A stretch of DNA of 64,000 nucleotides from Verrucomicrobiota bacterium (GTDB lineage: Bacteria; Verrucomicrobiota; Verrucomicrobiia; Limisphaerales; VHDF01). The notes beneath the pieces were generated by a model. That model had not been told where the DNA came from. It saw only the letters and a program-made list of their open reading frames with translations, and did not search any database. The position numbers were made by a program, and so were the translations under genes. The stretch is taken from assembly GCA_016871495.1 (NCBI GenBank), contig VHDF01000012.1, forward strand, positions 1 through 64,000, in the 5' to 3' direction. Positions 37,396 to 48,400 of this stretch are shown here, in pieces (the stretch's first letter is position 1; every line of letters starts with the position of its first letter).

Positions 37396-38181
37396 ATGCA
37401 GATCTGGGATCTACACTGTCATTTGGGTGGCATGGCGGGGAACTCGCCCGAGGAGAGGATGGGGCGTTTGCTGCGTTATGCGGATCGCATGGGCATCGCC
37501 AGGGTTTGCGTCTTCATGGGGATGACTTGGGAATACGATCCGAAGCCGGAGAAGTTCCGCCAAGACAACGCCGACGTGTTGCGGGCTGTGCGGGCACATC
37601 CAGACCGGGTGTTTGGATTCGTTTATCTGAATCCGGGTTATGTCCGGGAAAGCCTGGAGGAATTGGAACGTCACGTGGCAGAGGGGCCGATGGTAGGGGT
37701 CAAACTTTGGGTGGCGAGACGATGCACGGGGCCGGAGTTGGATCCCATCGTCCATCGGGCCGGGGAATTGAAAGCCCCCGTTTTCCAGCACACGTGGATC
37801 AAGGTGACGGGGAATCTGCCGGGAGAATCGACGCCGATGGACCTCGCGCAACTGGCGGGCCGGCATCCTTCGGTGCGATTCATTTGCGGGCATGCGGGAG
37901 GGGATTGGGAATGGGGTTTGCGGGCGGTGCGTTCCTCAAGCAACGTTTGGGTCGAGCTGGGTGGTGGCGATCCCGTGGCGGGTTTTACGGAAATGGCGGT
38001 TCGTGAGCTGGGAGTGAGGCGCGTCTTGTTTGGGAGTGACGCACCGGGACGGAGTTTCGCCTCCCAACTCGGCAAAGTGATGGGTGCGGATCTGACGGAC
38101 CGCGAGCGGGAGTCGATTTTGGGCCGTAATTTGCGCGAGCTTCTGACTCCCATCCTCGAACGAAAGGGTGTGAAAGCATGA
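37396..38181 (+). CDS. Amidohydrolase-family protein (TIM-barrel, metal ligands present)
   Basis: 261 residues from the ATG at 37396. HxH motif at the start (WDLHCHLGG, His7 and His9), further ligands in VFQHTW and FICGHAGGDWEWG, and the C-terminal Asp in VLFGSDAP. This is the amidohydrolase-2 (COG2159-like) pattern, as in decarboxylases and hydrolases of this group. No signal peptide. Substrate unknown. The last four bases overlap the start of the next gene (ATGA), which is a degenerate homologue. Confidence 0.8.
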   Translation: MQIWDLHCHLGGMAGNSPEERMGRLLRYADRMGIARVCVFMGMTWEYDPKPEKFRQDNADVLRAVRAHPDRVFGFVYLNPGYVRESLEELERHVAEGPMVGVKLWVARRCTGPELDPIVHRAGELKAPVFQHTWIKVTGNLPGESTPMDLAQLAGRHPSVRFICGHAGGDWEWGLRAVRSSSNVWVELGGGDPVAGFTEMAVRELGVRRVLFGSDAPGRSFASQLGKVMGADLTDRERESILGRNLRELLTPILERKGVKA

Positions 38182-39062
38182 AGAGGACTCGGAGGGTGTT
38201 TTTGGAGCAAGCCCTCGCCGGGATGGCCATGACGTGGCCTCTCGCGGCGGGAAGTGTGGAGATCCCGAAGCAGAAAAAGTTTGGAGGGTTGATCGACGTG
38301 AATGTCAGTTTGGGTGCCTGGCCGTTTCGCGGATCAGGAAGCGGGCGGGAAACGGCAGCTTGGGTGCGGAAGTTGAGGAAGGCCGGGGTGACGCAAGCCT
38401 GGGCGGGTAGTTTTGAGGCGATGTTCCAGAAGGACCTTCATTCCGTGAACGACCGTTTGGCGCGGGATTGCCGGACCTTCGGGCGGGGCATTTTACAGCC
38501 TTTTGGAACGGTGAATCCAGCGGCTCCGGATTGGCGGGAGGAATGGCGCCGGTGCCGCTTCGAGCGGGGCATGCTCGGGATCAGGCTGTTCCCAGGTTAC
38601 CATGGCTACGCTCTGGACGATGCTCGATTCCGGGAATTGCTTCGGATGGCGGCCGCTTCGGGAGCCGTCGTGCAATTGGCCCTGCAGATGGAAGACGAGC
38701 GGATGGTCCATCCGCGTGTCCAGATTCCGATGTTGGAAGCGGGTCCGTTGGCCGAGAGTGTGGCCGGGGTGCGTGGATTGAAGCTGGTGTTGCTCAATTC
38801 CTTCAGGGTTTTGAGGGCGAAGCCTTTGTTGCAAGTGTTGGCTGCGGGCGATGTGTTTCTTGAGATCTCGAGCCTGGAGGGCATGGGCGGGATTGAATCT
38901 TTGCTGGCGGAGGTGCCGTCTGGACGGGTGTTGTTTGGGTCCCATGCGCCGTTCCTTTACTTCGAGTCAGCGATTCTCAAGCTCAAGGAATCGGGGTTGG
39001 AGGGGAAATCGTTGGAGGCGTTGAAGCACGCCAACGCGGCGGGGTTGGTGGCGGGTGTGTAA
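38178..39062 (+). CDS. Degenerate amidohydrolase-family protein with Tat-like leader
   Basis: 294 residues. Leader with twin arginine (KRTRRVFLEQALAGMAM), then a TIM-barrel of the same family as the preceding gene. The HxH site is replaced by DVNVSLGAWPFRG, the GHAGG segment by LVLLNSFRV, and the catalytic Asp region reads VLFGSHAPFLYFE, so His and Asp ligands are missing. It probably does not work as a metal hydrolase in the usual way. Translationally coupled to the intact homologue, which suggests a heteromeric or regulatory partner. Exact role unknown. Confidence 0.72.
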   Translation: MKRTRRVFLEQALAGMAMTWPLAAGSVEIPKQKKFGGLIDVNVSLGAWPFRGSGSGRETAAWVRKLRKAGVTQAWAGSFEAMFQKDLHSVNDRLARDCRTFGRGILQPFGTVNPAAPDWREEWRRCRFERGMLGIRLFPGYHGYALDDARFRELLRMAAASGAVVQLALQMEDERMVHPRVQIPMLEAGPLAESVAGVRGLKLVLLNSFRVLRAKPLLQVLAAGDVFLEISSLEGMGGIESLLAEVPSGRVLFGSHAPFLYFESAILKLKESGLEGKSLEALKHANAAGLVAGV

Positions 39063-39424
39063 ATCCAACTCGTGCTTTTCGAATCGCGAATCATCACCAA
39101 CACACGACTCAGGCCTTGAAGCGGCGTGAACGCTGCGGTCCGGCGGGGGCAATTCAAGTCCGCTGAACTTTTGCAGGCACATTCGGAAGGGCGGCTTGCG
39201 AATTGTGGGGAATTGCGCATAATGGCGCAGTTGGATCTGATTCCCATAGCCAACATCCAGGTTTGCCGATCTTGCTTAACCCACACGACAAGGGTTCTTC
39301 GCGATGCGCACCCAAGGTGCGGCGGTTGGATCCTTGTCGGAAGGGTTGGAAGAGAGGCGGACGAGAGCCCTGTGGAATGGCTCGGCGGATGACGTATTAC
39401 CGCTGATTCCCGGATTCTATCTTC
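39063..39424. other. 362-bp gap before the giant gene
   Basis: Presumably holds the promoter of the giant gene. I see no recognisable -10/-35 pair, no Shine-Dalgarno before 39425 and no coding features; the short ORFs here do not resemble any family. Confidence 0.5.
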
Positions 39425-42400
39425 ATGCAATTCTCTAACTGCTGGCCGTCGACGCGGCGAGCGATTCGTGCTGTAATCGCCATCTTGGTTCTCGTTCTGA
39501 CCGTGGTTTCCGGTTGGGGCCAGGGAGTGCAAAGGGGCGAGAAATGGCGATTCAAGACCGGCGGGGATATCTTCGGCGCTCCCGCGCTATCCCCGGACGG
39601 GTTGACATTGTACGCGGGTTCCTTGGATGGAAGCTTGTACGCTCTGGACGCGGCCAGCGGGCGCTTGAACTGGAGCTACGCCGCCCGGTTATCGACCGAC
39701 AACAGCATTCGTTCCTCCCCGGCGGTGGCGCCGGACGGCACGATTTTATTCGGCTCGGGAGACTGGCTTTACGCGTTGAATCCGAACGGGTCGTTGAAGT
39801 GGACGAACACGACGTATGGCTTCGGGATCAACATTTCCGGAACGGTCTATTCCTCGCCGGCGATCACGACCGAAGGGCAGGTCATTGTGGCGGGAGCTGA
39901 GAACCGGCGCCTCTTCGTGTTCGACCTTCGCAGCGGGGGATTGATTCGTTCCAACAGTTTTCCGGCCAACTTCATTTCTTCGGCGGCGATTGGGGTGGAC
40001 AACTCGATTTTCATCGGCGGGCTGGATGGCAACCTCTACGCGTTGACGTCTGCGCTGGGGAACCGCTGGGTGGGGAAAACTACACTGGGAATCAGCGGCG
40101 GACCGGCGATTGGCCCGGACGGGACGATCTACACCGGTTCGGCCGATAACCGGCTTTACGCTTTTGGTTCGGGCGGGTCGAGGTTGTGGGCCTTCGAGAC
40201 GGGGGACGCTATTTTTGCGTCGCCGGTGGTGGGTTTGGACGGGACCGTGTATGTCGGCTCCTGGGACAACAAGTTTTACGCCGTGAATCCGAACGGGACT
40301 TTGAAGTGGTCCTATACGGCGGAGGGTTTGGTGCATGGGAGCGCGGCGCTGGCGGCGGACGGCACCATCTATGTCCCGACGGACGTTGGGAGCGCCGGGC
40401 GGCTGTTGGCCCTGAGCTCCCAGGGGACTTACAGGTGGGAATTCAACAGCGGCGAGCAGTTTCATGCTTCACCGCTGATTGGGCCTGACGGCACAGTCTA
40501 CATTGGATCCTTCGACGATCATATTTTCGCGATTCCGGGCAGTTCGGGTCCGGCGGTCAGTTCCTGGCCGATGGTGGCGAGAACGGTGGCGCGTCCGGGG
40601 CGGGTGAACGCGCAAGTCACGATCACGAGTCCGAGGGCGGGCCGAGTGATGACTTCGCCGGCCAACGTGGTGGTGGACACAACGATCACCACCGCTCCTG
40701 GAGGCATGGTACTGAGTCTGGAGTTGTATTCAGGCGCGGGTCTTGTCGGCCGCCAAACCTTTGTGCGCCCGGGAGGTTTGGTGACTTTCCCTGCCGTAAC
40801 GATCTCGGAGATCAACCGGCATACCTTGCAGGTGCGGGCAAGCGTGAGGAATCTGGACGGCACCCAGGACGTAGTCGCCAGCGCGCCGATCTCGATTCTG
40901 GTGATTCAGAATCGGAATGGACCCGTGCTCTCCGTGATTCCGGACGTCGAGACGAGCAAGCAGGCGCAGGTGCCGTTCTCGGCCAGCGACGCGGAGACAC
41001 CGCCCGAGGAGCTGCTCTTCGTGGTGGAATCGCAATCCTCGGTGATTCCGGTGGAGAACGTGCAGATTCAAGGCACTTCGACGAACCGGATTCTGATCAT
41101 CACGCCGGTCCTGAGCGCGGCAGTGCCGCCCGAGGGGGTGGTTGTGCCGTTGAGTTTGACGGTTTACGACGGCGATATTGGGGATGCCGCGACGCGGAAC
41201 GCCAAGCGCACGTTCAACGTAAAAGTGCTCCCGCCGACCACGCCGCCCGTGATTCTCCTTGGCTCGCCGGTCCCGCCCGGATCAAACCGGTTGGTGATGC
41301 TAGAGGACCAAGTGGGAGGTTCGGGGCCGGTGGTGGTGAACGTGGCGGACGAAGAGGACGATTTCAACGAACTGGTGCTGACCTTTATGAGCCTGGACCC
41401 TGACTTGATCCCGCCTTTAAGTGTTTCGCTGGGCGGATCGGGATTCGATCGATCCATTCGGTTCACTCCGGCTCCCAATCAAAGTGGTTTGGCGCGCATT
41501 GCACTGACCGTTCGTGATACCTCGGGGGAAACGGCCACCACCAACTTGGTGGTGAGCATCGCTCCGGTGAACGACGCTCCGGTCGTTTCCCCGATCGAGA
41601 GCTTCACATTCAACGAGAACGAGGCGTCGAGACGAGTGTTCTTTTCCGTGCGAGACGTGGATACCCCGTCGACCCTGGTAACGGTGCGAGCGATTTCCTC
41701 GAACCCCGCATTATTGCCGGTCTCGAACATCACGTTCGACGGCACCGGGGAGTCCCGCAGTGTCACGTTGCGGCCAGCCACAGGGCAGACGGGAGTGGCG
41801 TCCATTAGCTTGGTGGCAACGGACACTTCATCCATTCCCCCCATCGGAAGCGCGCTGTCCACTTTCACAGTGACGGTGAATCGTGCGAACACGCCGCCGA
41901 CGATTCAGCCCATTCCGCAGATGACGACGTTTGAAGACACGCCGATTGTTCCCGTGCCGATCACGATTTCTGACCTCGAGTCGCCTGCCACGAGTTTGAC
42001 CGTGACGGCGGTTGCCACCAATGAGGTTTTGGTGCCGATGAGCCATATCCGCATCGAGGGCACGGGCACGAATCGCACTTTGTCGCTGTTTCCCGCGACG
42101 AACTTGTTCGGAACCAACTTGATCGTGGTGACCGTGACCGACCCTCAGGGCGCGAGTAATCGCGTGTTTTTTCAATTGGTGGTGACCCCGCTCAATGATC
42201 TTCCCCAGATCAGTCCCGTTCTCCCCGTGGTGATGGATGAAGATTCGGTGTCGCCCGCTGCCGGGTTTACGGTTTCGGACCTTGAAACCGCCGCGGAGGC
42301 TTTGACGGTGACGGCGAGTTCCTCGAATCCCGGACTCATTTCCAATGGCGGGATCACGGTGGCTTCGGCGGGGAAGGGACAGCGCACGGTGACGTTGCGG

Positions 42401-45400
42401 CCCGCTGCCGACGCCAACGGCACCGCGACGGTGACCCTGACGGTTCAGGACGGAGAAGCATCGGCCAGCACGAGTTTCTTGCTGACCGTGCGGCCGGTGA
42501 ATGATGCTCCGACCATCGCCGCACCTGGCGGAACCCTCACCGTGACCGAGAACCAGACCTTCACGCTGCCCGCGGTCACCGGGGCGGATGTGGACGCCGG
42601 ATCCGGGGTGCTGCGCTGGACCTTGGCGGCGGTGCCGGGCTTGTTGGATCTGGCCGGGACGACGGGGTTGACGTTCGAGAATGGCTTGCCTGGAAGCGGG
42701 TCTTTCCAGGCGATTGGAACACTGGCCGATTTGAACGCCGCCATGCGCGCCATTCGTTATACTCCTCCGGCGGGTTTTTCTGGACCCGCTTCGATTTCGA
42801 TGATTCTCACGGATCAGGGGAATACGGGTTCGGGGGTAAGCCGTTCGGGCACGGCGGGGGTATCCTTGAGAGTCGCGGCGGGGAATCGTCCTCCCACGAT
42901 CTCAACCATCGCCAAAGTGCGCATTGACGTGAACAAGAGTTCCGCACCGATCGCGTTCACCGTGGGTGACGCGGAAACAGCGCCGGAGTTGCTCGGGGTG
43001 ACGTTGTCCAGTTCCAATCCAGCCCTGCTGCCCACGTCGAGGATCGAATTGCTGGGGGACGCGGCCTCGCGGTCGTTGCTATTGATCCCCGTGCGTGACC
43101 GCACGGGCACGGCCACGCTTGAGGTAACCGTGACGGACGCGGAGGGTGCCACAGCCGTTGCACGGTTCAACGTTGTGGTCGAATCGTTGAACCGGCCTCC
43201 GCTCCTGGGTTTGCCCGCAGTCATTCGAACGGGTGAAGATGCGCCGGGAGGTTCCGGACCCATTCCATTTTTGGCGGACGATCCGGATACTTCCATCGCT
43301 TCGTTGTCGCTCACGGTAACGAGTGCCGACACCCGTTTGTTGGCGGCCGGTGGCATTGTGTTGGGTGGAAGCGGCACCAATCGGACTTTGACCCTGACAC
43401 CCCGGCCGGACGAGTTCGGAACCACTGTGGTGTCCGTGGTGTTGTCGGACGGTGCTTTGGCGGTGACGAACTCCCTTCGGTTCGAGGTTGCACCGAGCAA
43501 TGACTTGCCGCGTGTTGTGGCGGCTGCGACGGCGTCCACCCGCGAGGATGGAACTGCCCTCGTGATGCCATTATCGGAACTCTCGCCGGGGCCGGCGAAC
43601 GAGGGACAAACATTGACCGTGACCGCCGAAGTGGATCGCGCGGATCTTTTGTTCCCACCGGTTGTCCGGTATGTGGCGGGCGAGAGCACGGGCAGCGTGG
43701 AGGTCGCGCCGCGTCCGGACACGTTTGGCAACGCCACGGTTCGGGTGTTGATCTCGGATGGCCAGGACACGGTGGAGCATCGGATCGCCGTCGAGATACT
43801 GCCGGTGAACGACGCTCCAAGTTTTGTGCGGGGCGCGGATGTTTCGATTCGGCAGGACGCGGGTCCACAGGCGATTGCGGCGTGGGCCAAGGAGATCAAA
43901 GCGGGTCCGGCCAACGAGTCTGTTCAGGGATTGAGTTTTGCGGTGGCCCCGTCGGAACCGGCTTTTTTCGCCACCTTGCCGGCGATCGATCGCGATGGGA
44001 CCTTGCGGTTTGCGGTGGCGGAGGGGCGTTCCGGCAGCACGACGGTGTTGATTCGATTAATCGATGACGCGGGCACGGCGAATGGCGGGGTGAACGCGAG
44101 CGATCCCGTGTTGCTGGAAATCTCGGTGCTGGGTGTGAATCAAGCACCATCCTTCGTCAAGGGTCCGGACGTGTCGGTTTTGGAGGATTCAGGTTCGAGC
44201 CGGCTGGTTCGCTGGGCGACGTATCTCAGGATGGGACCTGCCTCGGAGTCGGGCCAGCGGGGAATATTTCTGCTTTCGAACTCGAATCCGGAATGGTTCG
44301 AGGACGCGCCGGCGTTGGATGCGGAGGGCACGCTGACTTTCAAGCCGGCTCCGAATGCTTTTGGAGTCGCGACGCTGTCCCTACGGCTGCGGGACGACGG
44401 AGGCACGGCGAACGGGGGCCAGGACACCTCGGTGGAGCAGGTCGCCCGGATCGAGATCAAGCCGGTGAACGACGCTCCAACCTTGGATCCGATTCCCGGT
44501 CTGACCATCGATGAAGACTCCGGGGAGACCGGGATTGAACTTAGCAACCTCGGCATCGGCGCGCCCAATGAAGGCCAGACCCTCACGGTGACGGCGGAGT
44601 CGGGCAACCAGGACCTCCTTCCTCATCCGCGTATTCGAACTTCGGTGTTCGGATCTTCGGTGCTCTTGTTGCTGCCCCGCACCAACGCGGTGGGAAGCAG
44701 CGTGGTCACGGTGACCGTGCGCGACAGTGGAGGCGTGGCGGATGGCGGCCAGGACTCGGTCACGCGCACGTTTGTGTTGAGGGTCCTGGACGTGGACGAC
44801 GCGCCTTTCATCGAGCCCATTCCAGGCACCACGATCGAACAGGGGAAGGCGGCGGGTCCTCTTCCCGTTGCGGTGTCCGATCCCGATACGGCCATCACGA
44901 ATTTGGTCGTCACGGTGGTTTCGGACAATCCGGTCCTCGTGCCCGCCACGGCGATCACCGTGGCCGGAAGAGTTCCGTTTCAATTCTTGACCGTGACGCC
45001 TGTGCCGACGCAGTCGGGGAGCGCGGTGTTGACGCTGTTCGTTTCCGACGGATCTTCCACGAACCAGACCTCGTTCAAGTTGACCGTGACTGCGGTCAAC
45101 CGGGTGCCTGCGCTGTCAGGACTGGGTGATCTGACGTTGATCGAGGACCAGGTCGCCGCGGAATTTCGTTTTTCAGTTGCTGACCCCGACACGCCGGCAT
45201 CGGGTTTGGCTGTGACCGCCGTTTCCTCGGACGAACTCCTTTTGCCTCGGGCGGGCGTGCTGGTAACGCGCGCCACCGGGAGCGCGGCTGAAACCAATTG
45301 GGTGTTGCGTTTGACGCCGTCCCCCGACCGGTCCGGCCGGGCGAGGCTGACGGTGACGGTGTCCGATGGCATTTCCAGTGTATCCCGCGACGTGGCGGTC

Positions 45401-48400
45401 GAGGTGAAGCCCGTGAACGACGCGCCCTCTTTTGTGGCCGGTCCGGACGTGGCGGTGTCGGAGGATTCCGGCGCCGCCCGACTGGCGGGCTGGGCTCGCG
45501 GTTTGTCCAAGGGGCCCGGGGATGAAGCAGGACAGACCTTGAGATTTGAAGTTTCGAACACGTCGCCGGCTTTGTTCGAGACAGCACCGACTGTGAATGC
45601 CGACGGAACCCTGGCCTTTGCGCCGACCGCGAATGCTTTTGGAGTGGCGACGGTGTCGGTCGTGTTGGTCGATGACGGGGGGACGGCGGATGGCGGGGCG
45701 GAGCGTTCGCTGGCGCGCACTTTTACGATTCGCGTCGATCCGGTGAATGATGCTCCGACGCTGAATACGGTCAACAACCTGACCCGGGACGAGGATTCGG
45801 GGCCGTTCACGCTGACCCTTTCCGGACTGAGTTCGGGAGCGCCGAATGAGGCGCAGCAGTTGACGGTGACTGCCCTCTCGAGTAATCCCGCTCTCATGCC
45901 TCATCCGGAGGTGAATTATGTATCGCCCGCGGCGACCGGCCGTCTGGTGCTTGCTCCCGTGACGAACGCATTTGGGAAAGTGACGGTGACCGTGATGGTG
46001 CGAGATGACGGCGGAACGGCGGGAGGCGGACAAGACTCGACCACACGCTCGTTCACGGTTGATTTTCTGCCGGTGAATGATCCGCCGGTGTTGGGCGCGT
46101 TGTTGCCGCAATCCACGGCGGAGAACACGTCTACCGCGCCCATCGCGATCATGGTGAGCGACATCGACACGCCCGCGGAACGGCTCCGTGTGACGGTGAC
46201 CAGTTCCAATTTGGAACTCGTTCCGAACGCGAATCTGACCCTGGGCGGAGGGGGGACGAACTGGACTTTGCGAGTGCTACCGTCGCGGGATCGAACCGGC
46301 GAAACGACGATTTCGGTGGTGGCCGGCGACGGGGAGGCGAGCACGACCAACCGTTTTGTGCTGGTCGTGAGCGCGGTCAATCAGGCGCCGGTGCTTGGAG
46401 TGCCGGGCGATCAGACCACGCCTGAAGACGTTCCGTTGACCGTGCCCCTTTTGGTCAGTGATCGTGAGACGTCCGAGCCGCGTGTGCGGGTGGAAAGCTC
46501 CAATCCCATTCTGTTTCCGTTGGCGAATTTGGGCGTGTCCGGCACCGGGACCAACCGTTTGCTCCGGGTTCAGCCGGCCACCAACGCCAGCGGCGAGGGG
46601 CGGTTGACGGTTATTGTGGACGACGGAAGGGCGAGTGTGACCAACGGTTTCATGGTCAAGGTGACCCCCGTGAATGATGCGCCCGGATTCACTTCCGGCA
46701 CCAACGTGGTGGTGCGGGAGGACGCTGGATTGACGCGCTTGCCGGGATGGGCGAGCCGTCTTTCGGCGGGGCCTGCGGATGAAGCGGGTCAGCGGTTGCG
46801 CTTCGAGGTTTCCACGACGAGCCCGGCGTTGTTTTCCGAACTGCCCGCGATATCCGCGGACGGGGAACTTCGGTTTGCCGGGGCGGCCCAGGCGTTCGGT
46901 GAAGCGTTGGTCCGGGTGGTTTTGGTGGACGACGGGGGCCGGGACCACGAGGGCGTCGATCGTTCCGAGGCGATTGAGTTCCGGGTGTCGATTCGACCGG
47001 TCAACGACGCGCCCACGTTGAATCCGTTGAACAATATCACCCGCGAGGAGGATTCGGGGGTCTTCACGCTGGTCTTGTCGGGAATTACTTCGGGAGCGGC
47101 CAACGAAACGCAGCGTCTCACCGTCACGGCGGCATCGAGCGTGCCGGGTATTCTAGCGGATCCCGCGGTGACTTACACCAGTCCCGCGGTGAACGGTCGG
47201 TTGATTCTTACGCCGTTGCCGAATGCTTTCGGAAAAACCCGGGTGACCGTGACAGTGCGGGACGACGGAGGGGTGGACGCGGGCGGGAGCGATACGGTGA
47301 CTCAATTCTTTGATTTGACGATCGAGCCCGTCAATGACGCGCCAACTCTCGCGCCTCTGGCCGCTCGCAGCGCGCCCGAGAACGGCTCGACGGGACCCAT
47401 CGCGTTGACGCTGGGCGATATCGATACGCCCTTGGATCAGTTGAAGGTCGGGGTGACGAGCAGTGATCCAGCATTGGTTCCCGCCCCCGGCATGGTCATC
47501 ACCGGCGAGGGGGACAGCCGCCTGCTCGTGGTCACACCGGCGCCGGGAAGAACGGGGACGGCGACCCTGACCGTTTCCGTGAATGACGGATCGCTTTCCG
47601 CGAGCCAAGCGTTTCTGTTGACCGTGGTGTCCATCAATGAAGCGCCGAAGATTGTGGCGCCGGCGGAGGTGGTGACGGACGAGGACACGCCGGTGGTCGT
47701 GCCCGTGACCGTGACAGACCGCGAAAACGACGCGGTTCAACTGGCCTTCGAGATTTCCGATCCGCAGCTCGTTTCGCCGACGAACATTGTCTTGAACGGC
47801 TTGGGCGCGGACCGTTCCTTGAGAATCGTTCCGAATTCCAATGCGTATGGAACGGCGACGCTCCGGCTGGTGGCGAGAGACGGGCGATTGAGTTCAACCC
47901 ATGAGATCAAGCTTGTGGTGCGACCGGTGGACGATCCGCCCCTGTTGGCGGAGATTCTCGATCAAGCTCTGAACCAAGACACGACCAGCGCCCCGATCGT
48001 TTTGAACCTGGAGGACCTCGACACGCCCCGGGCGGACTTGCGGATTCGAGTGGCGGCTACGGATGCGGGTTTGCTGCCGGAATCCGGGCTCGTGGTGGGC
48101 GGGACTCCGGAGCGGCGCACGTTGACCCTGATCCCGGCCCGGGGGAGGAGCGGGCCATCGGAGGTGACCGTGAGGGTGTCGGACGCGGGGACCACGGTGG
48201 AACGGAGTTTTCGCGTGGTAGTGAGCGCACCCAACACGCCCCCTTCGATATTGTCCCAACCGCAAAGCCGGACGGTGCTGGTGGGGACGACGGTCCTCTT
48301 CAATGTGAGCGCGGCCGGCACGGCGCCTTTGAGTTATCAGTGGACTTTGAACGGCACCCATCTGCCGCAGGCGACCAACGCGGTTCTGACGTTGTCGGCG

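Noticed and set aside
41100-47930. Possible CRISPR-like or satellite array from the regular spacing of about 300 bp
   Set aside because: The repetition is at protein level (about 100-residue domains) in one long reading frame; there are no short identical repeats with spacers.
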